A stretch of DNA of 30,568 bases from an uncultured Candidatus Melainabacteria bacterium (GCA_934754425.1 CAKVIN010000025.1:1-30568), one strand, 5' to 3'. Counted from the stretch's first letter, positions 14,713 through 24,231 are shown. The notes: generated from the letters alone by a model not told the origin. Numbers and translations: made by a program.

Positions 14713-16080
14713 TTCTGTTATATAACACGCATCAAATTTATAAGCTTCAAAGGTTTTTGAAAAATATTCAGGAGGTAATCCTGCTTTTTCTTTTAATGAA
14801 TTTAAAAAAATCTCTCTATCCGGCAACTGCTCCCAAACAATTGGAAGATATACTGCACGTTTATCTCGTTCAATAATTATAATGCCGTGCGGATAAATTT
14901 TTGAAAGTAAATCACGCTCATCTTTAAAATGAATTCTTTCTATACCTGATAATATAGAAACAGAAACTTCTAAATTATTCACTTCATCAAGTGTTAAAGG
15001 TTCAAATCTTGGATCTTGAAAAGCAGCATTTTTAGCATTGTCTATAATATCCAAAATTAAAGGTTTTGTAGGATAAATTGAACCTATACACCCTCTCAAA
15101 TTTCCATCTTTTTTAAGTGTCACAAAAGATGCACCAAATTGTGTTAAAACTGTTGGAATATTTTGAGGTATAAATTCTATTTGATTTATTGCTGATAAAA
15201 TGCTTGCTTTTGCAGATTTAAGAACGTAATCGTAGCAGTATTTTTCAATAAATTCATTTCGATTATCCGTGTACATAAACCACGAACCATATCCAACGAC
15301 TCTTTCTTTATCATTACTGATATCACCGGAATTATACATTTCAGAGCGAATCATTGCACAATCATTGTTATTAGCAAAATCAACAAGTCCCTTTATACCA
15401 ACTACACCGCAAGCTTGAGCATTTTCTAAAAAATTAATTTTTCCTGTTTCTATTATCGTAGCAGTATAAGTATCAATTTGTCTACATTGCTGCTGTGGAT
15501 AAAAATGACTTAAATCAGATGATATAATAAAAGACGAATTTTCCCAATATGTTGTAATTAAATCAGAAATCAAGCGATAATCACAATTACCTGTTAAAAT
15601 AGGAACAATTTTTAGTTTTTTACCTATTTTTTTTAGATTCTTTACAAAGTCAACAGCACTTTGTTTTTGAGGCAAAAATAAATTTTGAATAAAAGGTAAT
15701 TCTACTTCTATGCAATGCTCTTTTTCAAAATATTCATTATTAATTACACTAGGAAATTTTTCTGAAATTTCTTTTATTAATTTGTTATTTACTTCTAAGC
15801 TTCCTAATGGAGTATCAAAATAGGTATATTCCGGTAATGCAATATTGTTAAATTCATAATGATGAGAAGGCCCGATTATAAAAATATTTTCACTAGGTTC
15901 TAAATATTGAAAAGCTGACATAGCTGCATGTCCGGAATAAATATAACCGGCATGAGGCACTATTATAGCTTTAGTTCTATAATCTATAATATCTTTTTGC
16001 TTATATGATTCAAGCAAATTATTTAACTCTTCTTGTTCAGCGGGATAAAAAATCCCTGCAAAGTCATTTTGTTTATTCAT
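14701..16080 (-). CDS. Fused AmmeMemoRadiSam proteins B and A (MEMO1 - AMMECR1)
   Basis: A 459-aa two-domain protein. Residues 1 to about 270 are the MEMO fold, related to class III extradiol dioxygenases: VPHAGYIYSGHA (His43), GPSHH (His73/His74), EHCIEVELPF (His122), SSDLSH (Asp189, His192) and Cys224. Residues about 283-455 are AMMECR1, with its hallmark LRGCIG (328-333) and DPRFEPLTLDEVNNLEVSVSIL. In many prokaryotes these two are separate genes next to a radical-SAM protein; the chemistry of that system remains unclear as far as I know. The radical-SAM partner is not in this window. No Shine-Dalgarno site is present and the promoter predicts a leaderless mRNA. Confidence 0.88.
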   Translation of the reverse strand: MNKQNDFAGIFYPAEQEELNNLLESYKQKDIIDYRTKAIIVPHAGYIYSGHAAMSAFQYLEPSENIFIIGPSHHYEFNNIALPEYTYFDTPLGSLEVNNKLIKEISEKFPSVINNEYFEKEHCIEVELPFIQNLFLPQKQSAVDFVKNLKKIGKKLKIVPILTGNCDYRLISDLITTYWENSSFIISSDLSHFYPQQQCRQIDTYTATIIETGKINFLENAQACGVVGIKGLVDFANNNDCAMIRSEMYNSGDISNDKERVVGYGSWFMYTDNRNEFIEKYCYDYVLKSAKASILSAINQIEFIPQNIPTVLTQFGASFVTLKKDGNLRGCIGSIYPTKPLILDIIDNAKNAAFQDPRFEPLTLDEVNNLEVSVSILSGIERIHFKDERDLLSKIYPHGIIIIERDKRAVYLPIVWEQLPDREIFLNSLKEKAGLPPEYFSKTFEAYKFDACYITEEAN

Positions 16081-16086
16081 AAAATT

Positions 16087-16115
16087 ATTATAGAATACAT
16101 TTTTTTTAATAGCAA
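16087..16115 (-). promoter_or_regulatory. Promoter predicting a leaderless MEMO-AMMECR1 mRNA
   Basis: On the minus strand TTGCTA (16115-16110), a 17-nt spacer and a perfect TATAAT (16092-16087) are followed by 6 nt and the ATG at 16080. The expected +1 is the A of the ATG. Confidence 0.62.
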
Positions 16116-16129
16116 AAAAAATTTTTACG

Positions 16130-16138
16130 TGTTTTAAT
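16130..16138 (+). promoter_or_regulatory. Extended -10 promoter predicting a leaderless mRNA (197-aa protein)
   Basis: TGT-TTTAAT ends 6 nt before the ATG at 16145, and no ribosome site is visible. The -35 region is weak. This promoter is back to back with that of the MEMO-AMMECR1 gene. Confidence 0.42.
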
Positions 16139-16144
16139 GAATAT

Positions 16145-16738
16145 ATGAAAATAAATAATATATCAAATCAAACATTTAACGGATATAAAAATTTAATTGC
16201 CAATCATACGAAAATTGCAAATATTGAAACGGCTTTTATTTCAATGCAATTAGATGATGTAGATAAACAAGATTTATCAAAATTTAATGAAATAAAAAGA
16301 CAAATTCCAAACATGCAAGATACTGGTGATATTCTTACACTTGGATTTGTAAAAAGACATAAACAAGACAAAGGAATATTAACATTAAATGATGTTTTAA
16401 TGCTTCGTGGTGAAGAAATGTCAGAGATTGAAAAAGATTATAGTAAATATTTTTCATCTTTTAACGAATACAAAAATGAAGAGAATAAGACAGTAAAATA
16501 TTACACATTTTTGTCAAATTTAACAAAAAGAATTGCTAATGATAACAACTTAAAAGTCGATTCAAATTTTGCTTCTATATTACGTACTACTCATAGTATG
16601 TTAACTGCAATATTAGGTAACACTTCTCAAGCATATAAATATTTAGAATATAGTTTTACAAAAAACATGCCACCACAACAGGTTGCTCAAAAATTTAATA
16701 CAGAACTTGTAAAAAGTATAATGCCATTCTTTAAATAA
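16145..16738 (+). CDS. Unknown 197-aa protein with FNG-type N-terminal leader
   Basis: I do not recognise this family. The protein is mostly helical by eye, charged and Asn-rich, with no signal peptide, membrane segment or cysteine motif. Its first 17 residues (MKINNISNQTFNGYKNL) are polar and end in Phe11-Asn12-Gly13-Tyr14, matching the leader seen on the glucan enzymes at 19224-28263. The middle region is acidic and the end (MPPQQVAQKFNTELVKSIMPFFK) is amphipathic. It lies between a divergent gene and the rsmH promoter, so context gives no function. Codon use fits its neighbours. Confidence 0.7.
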   Translation: MKINNISNQTFNGYKNLIANHTKIANIETAFISMQLDDVDKQDLSKFNEIKRQIPNMQDTGDILTLGFVKRHKQDKGILTLNDVLMLRGEEMSEIEKDYSKYFSSFNEYKNEENKTVKYYTFLSNLTKRIANDNNLKVDSNFASILRTTHSMLTAILGNTSQAYKYLEYSFTKNMPPQQVAQKFNTELVKSIMPFFK

Positions 16739-16744
16739 TTATGA

Positions 16745-16773
16745 TTTTCAATTCTCTTATCTTTTGATACAAT
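16745..16773 (+). promoter_or_regulatory. rsmH promoter
   Basis: TTTTCA (16745-16750), 17 nt, then TACAAT (16768-16773) with an extended TGA in front. The predicted start near 16780 leaves only about 11 nt of leader, just enough for the AGGAG site. Confidence 0.58.
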
Positions 16774-16790
16774 AAAGTTAGGAGATGGAA

Positions 16791-17717
16791 ATGGACGATT
16801 TTAAACATTATACGGTAATGCTTAACGAAGCAGTTGATGCGCTTGAATGTCAAGATGGTAAAATATATGTGGACTGTACTCTTGGTGGAGGCGGTCATAG
16901 TGAACTTATACTCAAAAGAATTTCACCAAACGGAAGATTAATTTCTTTTGATATCGATGATGAGGCTATTGCACATTCTAAAGAACGATTAAAAGATTAT
17001 CCTAATTTAACAATCGTTAAATCTTCTTATACAAATATCAAATCGGAATTGCAAAAACTTGAAATAGAAAAAATCACAGGTGGAGTAATATTAGATTTAG
17101 GAGCGTCTTATCATCAGTTAACAAAAGCTGAAAGAGGGTTTTCGTTTTCAAAAGATGCTCCGCTTGATATGAGATTTGATATGGAAAGTGATTTTTCAGC
17201 ATATGATATTGTAAATAAATATTCAGAAGATGATTTGGTAAGGATTTTCAGTGAGTATGGAGAAGAAAGATTTTCAAAAAGGATTGCAAAAAAGATTGTC
17301 GAAGTTAGAAGGGTTGAACCAATTAGAACAACGAAAGAACTTGCTGATATCATTATCGAAGCGACTCCTCGTATTAAGTCTAATATACACCCTGCTACAA
17401 GAGTGTTTCAAGCTATTCGCATTGAAGTGAATCAAGAGTTAAAAAATGTAAAGAATGTACTACATGATATATTGGAATTATTAGATACTGGTGGTATAAT
17501 TTCTGTTATAAGTTTTCATTCTTTGGAGGATAGAATTGTAAAACAGTTCTTCAAGTTTGAGAGTCAAAAGTGCAGATGCAATGATATGATTTGCAAATGT
17601 CCACCGCCAAAAATAGAATTAGTTAACAAAAAACCTATTATGGCGAGCGAGAAGGAGATTAAAGAAAATCCACCGTCACGAAGTGCGAAGTTAAGGGTAG
17701 TTAGAGCTATTCGTTGA
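16791..17717 (+). CDS. rsmH: 16S rRNA (cytosine-1402-N4)-methyltransferase
   Basis: RsmH (MraW) methylates C1402 in the decoding centre of 16S rRNA using S-adenosylmethionine. The protein has 308 aa from the chosen start. Family marks are HYTVMLNEAV, the SAM-binding YVDCTLGGGGHS (about 26-37), LDLGASYHQL, FSFSKDAPLDMRFD, the late VISFHSLEDRIVKQFF, and the C-terminal NPPSRSAKLRVVRA. I prefer ATG 16791 over 16785 because AGGAG (16780-16784) then lies at a usable 6-nt distance rather than touching the codon. It heads an operon with the FtsL-like gene, as in many division clusters. Confidence 0.95.
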   Translation: MDDFKHYTVMLNEAVDALECQDGKIYVDCTLGGGGHSELILKRISPNGRLISFDIDDEAIAHSKERLKDYPNLTIVKSSYTNIKSELQKLEIEKITGGVILDLGASYHQLTKAERGFSFSKDAPLDMRFDMESDFSAYDIVNKYSEDDLVRIFSEYGEERFSKRIAKKIVEVRRVEPIRTTKELADIIIEATPRIKSNIHPATRVFQAIRIEVNQELKNVKNVLHDILELLDTGGIISVISFHSLEDRIVKQFFKFESQKCRCNDMICKCPPPKIELVNKKPIMASEKEIKENPPSRSAKLRVVRAIR

Positions 17718-17752
17718 TGTTGAATATCTTGGGAGTAGAGGAGTAGACAGCA

Positions 17753-18289
17753 TTGGTTTCGGCTTTAAAAATCAACAATCACAACAAAAAATCAGGACTT
17801 GTAAATTTAGAGTTATTTATTGAAAAATTTTCAAGAGAAGCTAAAAAAGAAAGTTATCAAATTGAAGAAGAAACTTTTATTGATAAATCTGTTCAAAAAT
17901 TAGCTGTTAATAGTATAATAGAAGGGTACTTTCCAAAGGAGAATTTAGTTAAGGACATGGCAATAAAAAGAGTAAACAAAATGTTATGTGTTGTTTTAAG
18001 CCTTTTAATAGGTGTCGTTGTCATTAGCTATTATTTCGTTATTTCTTCTGAAATGAAATTAAATAATTTAAGTAGACAAACTGTTATTTTAAATAATGAG
18101 AATGAAGAGTTGCAGAATAAATTGGATTCTTTGAAATCTTTTAATAATGTTGATAAAACTTTGCAACAAAATAATATGCTTCAAAGAGCAGGGCAAGTAA
18201 TTGAGACTCCAGAAGTTACAATAGAAGCACCAATTTCAAATAATCGTTCTGCTAAGAAAAAAATATTTGATTACGCAATAGGTTTTTAA
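17753..18289 (+). CDS. FtsL-like cell-division membrane protein
   Basis: A 178-aa bitopic protein. Residues 1-76 are cytoplasmic and charged, about 77-97 are a membrane segment (MLCVVLSLLIGVVVISYYFVI), and about 98-132 are a leucine/asparagine coiled coil (LNNLSRQTVILNNENEELQNKL), followed by a short tail. This topology and the position directly after rsmH are those of FtsL, which joins FtsB and FtsQ at the septum. Primary sequence is poorly conserved in this family, so the call leans on topology and context. The start is TTG, with AGAGGAG (17737-17743) 9 nt upstream. The long N-terminal extension is unusual for FtsL. Confidence 0.62.
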   Translation: MVSALKINNHNKKSGLVNLELFIEKFSREAKKESYQIEEETFIDKSVQKLAVNSIIEGYFPKENLVKDMAIKRVNKMLCVVLSLLIGVVVISYYFVISSEMKLNNLSRQTVILNNENEELQNKLDSLKSFNNVDKTLQQNNMLQRAGQVIETPEVTIEAPISNNRSAKKKIFDYAIGF

Positions 18290-18292
18290 ATT

Positions 18293-19207
18293 ATGTTAAA
18301 AATTGTATGCGGTGCCGGTAATGAAGATACAGAAAGCGTAAAACGACTCGTTTATACGTATGCAAAAGCCGGATGTAAATATTTTGACATTTCTGCAAGA
18401 AAAGAAATTTTACAAGCTGCAAAAGAAGCTGTTAAATTGGCAAATGTTGAAGATATTCACTTTTGCGTAAGCATTGGTATAAAAGGTGACCCTCATATAA
18501 CAAAAGCAAAAATAAGAGAATCCGTTTGCATAAAATGTGGAAATTGTTACAGAAATTGTCCTAATGATGCGATAGAAGAATCCATATTGGTGAACGACAA
18601 GCGTTGTATCGGATGCGGTACTTGTGCTAAAAAATGTCCGACCGGCGCAATGACAATGTATGAAAAAGATGTTAATGTTAAAGAAATTCTTCCATATATG
18701 GTTCAAAACGGGGTAGAAATTTTAGAATTACATATTATGGGACATGATAAACAAGATTTGGATTATAAATGGGCTATTATAAATGAATGCAATCCAAAAT
18801 TGGCTTCAATTTGTATTGATAGAGAACATTTTGGAAATAGAGAAGTCATAAAGCGTATTAGAGATATGATAGCACATAGAAAACCTTATACGACAATTGT
18901 TCAGGCTGATGGAATTCCGATGAGCGGCTCTGATAACACATTTAAAACAACTTTGCAAGCAGTAGCTATGGGTGAAATTATACAAAATAATAATTTACCT
19001 GTTCATATAATGCTTTCAGGTGGAACAAATTCTAAAACTGCTGAGCTTGCAAAACTTTGTGGAATAAATTATTGGGGAATTGCAATCGGTTCTTGGGCAA
19101 GAAAAATTATAAAACCCTATGTTTGCATGCCGGATTTTTGGGAGAACAAAGAAGCTCAAACAAAAGCTGTTGAAATAGCCCAAAAGCTTGTAGAAAATGT
19201 TGATTAA
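18293..19207 (+). CDS. LdpA-like iron-sulfur protein (two 4Fe-4S clusters)
   Basis: A 304-aa cytoplasmic protein. The N-terminal part (VCGAGNEDTESVKRLVYTYAKAG, YFDISA) has the barrel-like pattern I recall from LdpA. Two ferredoxin-type motifs follow: C79xxC82xxC85xxxC89P and C105xxC108xxC111xxxC115P. The C-terminal half has VQADGIPMSGSDNTFKTT and IMLSGGTNSKTAELAK, which I associate with the LdpA C-terminal domain. In cyanobacteria LdpA senses redox state and tunes the circadian clock; here no photosynthesis or clock gene is in view, so the original role may be more general redox or electron transfer. It starts 3 nt after the FtsL-like stop and has a poor ribosome site, suggesting translational coupling. 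Confidence 0.75.
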   Translation: MLKIVCGAGNEDTESVKRLVYTYAKAGCKYFDISARKEILQAAKEAVKLANVEDIHFCVSIGIKGDPHITKAKIRESVCIKCGNCYRNCPNDAIEESILVNDKRCIGCGTCAKKCPTGAMTMYEKDVNVKEILPYMVQNGVEILELHIMGHDKQDLDYKWAIINECNPKLASICIDREHFGNREVIKRIRDMIAHRKPYTTIVQADGIPMSGSDNTFKTTLQAVAMGEIIQNNNLPVHIMLSGGTNSKTAELAKLCGINYWGIAIGSWARKIIKPYVCMPDFWENKEAQTKAVEIAQKLVENVD

Positions 19208-19223
19208 GAACTTCTATTTAACT

Positions 19224-22200
19224 CTACTTTGAAACAATAGACAACTTTTGTCCTTCTTCAGGTTGTTCCATTTTCTTATAAGGATTTGAAGCGTACTTAA
19301 ATTGCGTATTATAAGCTTTTGTATTAGAACCTCTAAAGATTACATTTTTGATGTGTTTAAGAATCATAACACCATTCTTAGCTGTTTTTCCATTCATTAT
19401 AATCTTTTTACCGTCTTTTCTTACAATACCTAGTTTTCCGTTAACTTCTTTTACTACGTATTCTGTTTTGTCTTTAGCATTAGAGTTTGTAAAGACTGTT
19501 CCAACTGGAATTGCAACTCCAGCACCTAACATAATCATATCAAGCTCTGATTTAGGTAATATTGGAACATATTTATTATTAGGATTGATTGATTCAATTT
19601 CATTATCAGCAAAGAATTTTTGTCTATCTGCTTCTGTTTTAATATTATTTCTCGCAAAATAATCACATCTGTTAGAGAATTGAACATCACCGGCATCAAA
19701 AACTGTAACTGTCATATTACCGTTTGCACTTTGCATCATATAAGCAACTTTTGCAAGTTCTCTTGTTAATAATCTTCTTTCAGCTTCAAGTTGAGCTTTT
19801 AATTTTTCGTCATTAGGATTTGATTTCTTTTCTTCTGCTCTTTTTGCAATCTCACCTAATTCATTATTAATTTCGTTTATTCTAACTCTTGCTTCACTTG
19901 TTGATTTATTTTGAGATTGAACTTCCAACATATATGGAGTACCGTTATTTAAAGCTGCTAATTCAGGATTACTTCTATCCTTTATAGCACCGTTAATTGC
20001 ACCCATAACAGTTTTTCTGTATTTAGCAATATCAGATTCACCTTCTAATTCTGTCCAAGGTAATACATTTCTGTTTTGAAGATATACGTTTTTAGCTTTT
20101 TCTTCATAACCTGTCATACCCATTTCATCACCGGAATATGTTGTAGGAATACCAGGAAGTCCTTTTAAGAATTCCATAATCATAGCAGCTTTTGCTACAG
20201 CCGGTTCTGTTGCAGCTTTATAAACACTATCAATAATAGCTTCTTTATTAGCAATTGGTTTACCTGATGTAAACTCTGCTTGTTTAACAGCCATTGCAAT
20301 TGCTAATTTAATATCTCTTGCTGCGTAAGCATTCTTTCTTGTTCCAATATTTGGGTCTTCAATTTTCTTGAATTCTTCTTTATTAGATTCTACAAGATGT
20401 CTATCAAATTTTTCTACAAAATCTTTTAATGCTTCATTAATTGATGCTTCTGCATTTGGAGAAAGCTTAGTTTGTTTGTAAGCATCCTTGAGTAATCTTG
20501 CAATCTGAATTGTATATAAACTGTATCTGCTATAATCTGCTTTATGACCTAAAATTTCTGCAGCGAATTTATCATTTTCATCTTTAAGCTTTGCATCTTG
20601 CCAATCCATATCTCCATGAACAAGATAGTTATTCATATTCATTGAATTAGCTTGTTTAATAACTGCATCAATTAATTTATCTTTCTCAGCATCTGATAGG
20701 TTCAAACCTTTTGCCATATTTAACACTTCTCTAAAAGCATTCTCTACAGATGACAATTCTTTAATCTTAATCTTTTGCATATTTTCGGTTTGACCAACAC
20801 CCAAGTAATTTCCGTTAGTCAAATCTACAAGAGCTTGTGTAATTCTTGCCTTATCTTCATCAGACGCAACATTAGCGCAATCTTCATTCAAAACTTCCAT
20901 TAACAATTTGCTCATTGCAATTGCACGAGGACTTGCTGTTAAGAAGTAGTCATTATTATCAACATTTAATCTTAATTCTAATGGAATATCAGCTTCTGTT
21001 TTTGCACCTGATAAGACTTTTATTGCAGCCAATCTACCTTCTCTATTTTGTTCAAAATTACTATAATCATTCAACAGATTAGAGTGAAATAATCCCATAT
21101 CAAGAGCTAAACCGTGAATCATACGAGGTTTATCGTGATTGCCCATGAATGTATAAAAGTTTCTTAAATAATCAACACTTCTTGTTTGTAGCAACAAATC
21201 AAAACGATTTCTGAACCTATCATGCTTACCATCTGTAGTGCCTGTATCAAAAGATGGAGCAAAGTTTGTCAACAAATCTGTAAAGAAATAAGAATAGCCT
21301 GCTTCAGAAGTAATGCCTGTTTCGTTAAAGAATTTTACAAACGCATCAGGTTCTCCATTAAATTTTTGTCCAACATTAGTTCTATTTTTATAAGGACTTG
21401 CTCCTGCTCCGAAATTATCTTGCATTAAAGGTTCAACATCGGTAATTTCTGCAACTAAATATGCATTTGGGTTTTGTGATTTAACTCCTTGAACAAATTT
21501 GCCCCAGAAGTTAATTACATCATTCCAATTATCATCAAATGTATCATCTTCGTTTCTGATTGCATCCATATCCATAACGTCTTTTGCAGCATCTAATCTC
21601 CAATCTAAGCCTAAGCCGGTTCTATCAACAAGAGCTTCTGCAATTCTGAAACTTGAAGTATCAGTACCGGCAATTCTTTTTGAAATTGAATCTGCAACAA
21701 ATGAAATATCAGAATAATCTAGAGTTTTTAGTCCTTTTTCCATTAATTTTTCTAATTGTGCAGCTTCATCTTCAGGACTATGCGCATTAATTTTTAAAGC
21801 TTTCAAACTTGTTCCGTTTTTCAATGCATCATAATCATACGTAATTTCGCCATTATCTAATATTTTTGTTTTGAAATTATCTCCGCCTAATGATTTTAAG
21901 AATGCATATTTCGCAATATCTTGTCCGACAAGTTCCATTACGTATTCGCCGTATTCGGTATAGTCACCATTTTTGTCTAATAATTTTTCGTTAGAAGTTT
22001 CATTTGCTTTTTTTATAACAGCATCCGCAAAATCTTTTACTTCATTGTTATAAAGACCATTAACTTTTTTATAGTTATTAGAATAAGGTTCAACTAATTG
22101 TGGATTGTTTTTCTTCATCAAATCAAATCTTGAAACACCAATTGTTTCATCAGTAGTAGCTCTATTTGAAAAATATGAAGTTGATAATACACCAACAGTA

Positions 22201-24068
22201 TTTTCGTTTAATTCTAGAGCATCTAAAGGCAATTTCATCAACGATTTTACTGTAACGTCATCTTTTACTAAAACACCTTTTGGAGCTAATAAATACTGTC
22301 CGTTTAAAATATTTGTCAACGCATTATTGTTTAATTTCGCTTCCTCTGGAAGTTTACCATCTTTAATTAATTTATCAATGGCTTCAACAGTTTTAGCTGT
22401 TCCTACAGTTTGAGCAGTATAAATTGTTTGAATATCTTTAACTTTACCGGTCCAATATTTACCAGATTGAATAGCCAAGTCTTGAACTTCTCTAGCACCA
22501 CGTTCAATCATTTGCTTTTCATAATCTCTTTCAGAACGACTTACAATACCTTGAAGCAGTTTTTCATCATAACCGGAAATATGATAATTCATTTTTACCA
22601 TATCAGTATTAGCATCCCAAGTTACAAAACCACCTTCGGTCTTTTTGTCAATTTTAAAATTAGAGAACTGACCTGCCATAATTGTACCGTCAGCAGTGTC
22701 TAACTTAATATTTTTATCAAATTTTTTATTCAATTCATTGATAACTTTGATTCTATTATCATATTCTTTTGGATCTATTTGGAAAATAAAGTTTATAACA
22801 GTATCGTCATGATTATTGATATCTAAAGCATTACCATCTGTTAATTTTTCATAATTTATAATTGCTTTATCTAAATCTTTGATTTGATGTTCGCTAGCTT
22901 GTTTTGCATCATAAATTTGGAATAAAGTTTCTTTATTAGAGTTATAATTTGGATTAGCTACTTTCTTATAAGTTCCATCACTTTGTAATTCATAGTTATA
23001 AGGCGCATTAACAACTCTGTGTCTTAAATCTTCTTTATTCTTTGGAATTACACCCAAGCCAAGATTAGAATTCTTCAAACTACTCATTCTGAACCAATAA
23101 TAAGATTGAGGATTTTTTTCTGCCCATCTTAGTGCATATTGGAAGTGGATACCTTCAAGACCTTCTGATGTAAAAGTACCATCGTAAACGTATTTCATAC
23201 CATTTGAGTATAAATCACGGAAGAAGGATGCAAAGTTTTCTGTATTACCCATATTTTCAGAAATCTGCATATTGTTTTTATTCCAATAACCCAAAGACCA
23301 ACCCTTTGAGCCATTTGCTATAGGAGTTGAGAACATAAATTTATATCCGTTATCTTTTAAATAAGGAATAATTTTTTGTGCACCGGCAATACTGCCACCG
23401 TGTATATTAGAGAAGTTCTTTACAACTCCTTCCATCTCTTTCTGATAATCTTTATCATAATATATTTCACCGGTTTTATCATCAGCAAAACCTCTATATT
23501 TAGCCCCAGGCATCAATGAATCAGGAGTAATCAAATATCCTGCACCTTGTACAATTGGAGTTGTACCCTTTCTTGAAACTAAAGAATGAGTATAATTACT
23601 AATTGGATCACCTGTATAGTCAGAATAAACTGATTTTATATTACCATCAGCATCTCTTTCTACAACGGGGTCTATATCATGAACAAATGTTCTATTTACA
23701 TATTCTTGACCTTGAGGCTTAATTTTTACACCTGTATCTGCACCTTCCCAAATTACTTTTCCGGTTGCTTTATCTTTTTTTACAACTTTATAAGCAAAAG
23801 GAGCATTCTTATCAAGATTTGTTAAATCTTGCATATTTACATCAACACCTTCGGGTTTAAGAGGTATAGTTGCTATAGGAGTTTGTGATAATTTATAATT
23901 CATTTTATCAGTAAGAGATACGCTGAAAATCTGAATCTCACAGTTTTCTTTTTCACTATCATAAGGATAATTGAAACGCATAACTGTTTCGCCAACATCG
24001 TTCTTTACATGTTGATATCCCTTAAATCTAATATTGTTAGATAACCCGCTAATTTTATTTACAAACAC
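19224..24068 (-). CDS. Very large GH13 alpha-amylase-family protein with FKG leader
   Basis: A 1614-aa protein, far longer than usual GH13 enzymes (400-700). A leader ends in Phe15-Lys16-Gly17-Tyr18. A beta-rich domain (about 26-130) may be a carbohydrate-binding or Ig-like module. GH13 blocks follow: region II GLDWRLDAAKD (nucleophile Asp826), region III YLVAEITD (acid/base Glu874), region IV FMGNHDKPR (His978-Asp979), and later IPTTYSGDEMGMTGYEE and NVLPW. Region I is odd: GMKYVYDGTFTSEG has Thr-Ser where Asn-His is expected. About 500 residues separate regions I and II. There is no signal peptide, so it probably acts on internal alpha-glucan with the neighbouring synthase. The start is GTG with AAGGAG 9 nt upstream. 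Hydrolase versus transferase cannot be settled. Confidence 0.85.
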   Translation of the reverse strand: MFVNKISGLSNNIRFKGYQHVKNDVGETVMRFNYPYDSEKENCEIQIFSVSLTDKMNYKLSQTPIATIPLKPEGVDVNMQDLTNLDKNAPFAYKVVKKDKATGKVIWEGADTGVKIKPQGQEYVNRTFVHDIDPVVERDADGNIKSVYSDYTGDPISNYTHSLVSRKGTTPIVQGAGYLITPDSLMPGAKYRGFADDKTGEIYYDKDYQKEMEGVVKNFSNIHGGSIAGAQKIIPYLKDNGYKFMFSTPIANGSKGWSLGYWNKNNMQISENMGNTENFASFFRDLYSNGMKYVYDGTFTSEGLEGIHFQYALRWAEKNPQSYYWFRMSSLKNSNLGLGVIPKNKEDLRHRVVNAPYNYELQSDGTYKKVANPNYNSNKETLFQIYDAKQASEHQIKDLDKAIINYEKLTDGNALDINNHDDTVINFIFQIDPKEYDNRIKVINELNKKFDKNIKLDTADGTIMAGQFSNFKIDKKTEGGFVTWDANTDMVKMNYHISGYDEKLLQGIVSRSERDYEKQMIERGAREVQDLAIQSGKYWTGKVKDIQTIYTAQTVGTAKTVEAIDKLIKDGKLPEEAKLNNNALTNILNGQYLLAPKGVLVKDDVTVKSLMKLPLDALELNENTVGVLSTSYFSNRATTDETIGVSRFDLMKKNNPQLVEPYSNNYKKVNGLYNNEVKDFADAVIKKANETSNEKLLDKNGDYTEYGEYVMELVGQDIAKYAFLKSLGGDNFKTKILDNGEITYDYDALKNGTSLKALKINAHSPEDEAAQLEKLMEKGLKTLDYSDISFVADSISKRIAGTDTSSFRIAEALVDRTGLGLDWRLDAAKDVMDMDAIRNEDDTFDDNWNDVINFWGKFVQGVKSQNPNAYLVAEITDVEPLMQDNFGAGASPYKNRTNVGQKFNGEPDAFVKFFNETGITSEAGYSYFFTDLLTNFAPSFDTGTTDGKHDRFRNRFDLLLQTRSVDYLRNFYTFMGNHDKPRMIHGLALDMGLFHSNLLNDYSNFEQNREGRLAAIKVLSGAKTEADIPLELRLNVDNNDYFLTASPRAIAMSKLLMEVLNEDCANVASDEDKARITQALVDLTNGNYLGVGQTENMQKIKIKELSSVENAFREVLNMAKGLNLSDAEKDKLIDAVIKQANSMNMNNYLVHGDMDWQDAKLKDENDKFAAEILGHKADYSRYSLYTIQIARLLKDAYKQTKLSPNAEASINEALKDFVEKFDRHLVESNKEEFKKIEDPNIGTRKNAYAARDIKLAIAMAVKQAEFTSGKPIANKEAIIDSVYKAATEPAVAKAAMIMEFLKGLPGIPTTYSGDEMGMTGYEEKAKNVYLQNRNVLPWTELEGESDIAKYRKTVMGAINGAIKDRSNPELAALNNGTPYMLEVQSQNKSTSEARVRINEINNELGEIAKRAEEKKSNPNDEKLKAQLEAERRLLTRELAKVAYMMQSANGNMTVTVFDAGDVQFSNRCDYFARNNIKTEADRQKFFADNEIESINPNNKYVPILPKSELDMIMLGAGVAIPVGTVFTNSNAKDKTEYVVKEVNGKLGIVRKDGKKIIMNGKTAKNGVMILKHIKNVIFRGSNTKAYNTQFKYASNPYKKMEQPEEGQKLSIVSK

Positions 24069-24200
24069 CTTGCTGAACTCCTTCTGTATATATAAAGAAT
24101 GTAAAAAAAATTTTTTTGCTTATTTTCCGGCATGCAAAAGAAAATATTTACAAAATTTAATATTGTACATAATACACATTATCATTGTTTCACATGATTT

Positions 24201-24228
24201 ATTATATAACATAAATACTATTTTTCAA
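24201..24228 (-). promoter_or_regulatory. Near-consensus promoter of the GH13 gene
   Basis: On the minus strand TTGAAA (24228-24223), 16 nt, then TATAAT (24206-24201). It begins just after the stop codon of the synthase gene, so the GH13 gene can be transcribed on its own. The leader is about 126 nt and very AT-rich; I recognise no riboswitch in it. Confidence 0.68.
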
Positions 24229-24231
24229 ATT

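Noticed and set aside
22105..22703. Rightward ORFs of about 100 aa inside the GH13 gene
   Set aside because: Antisense shadows of a strongly supported coding frame, with no recognisable features.
24069..24194. Riboswitch in the GH13 leader
   Set aside because: The leader is almost all A and T, including an A7T8 block, with no GC stems or known conserved core.
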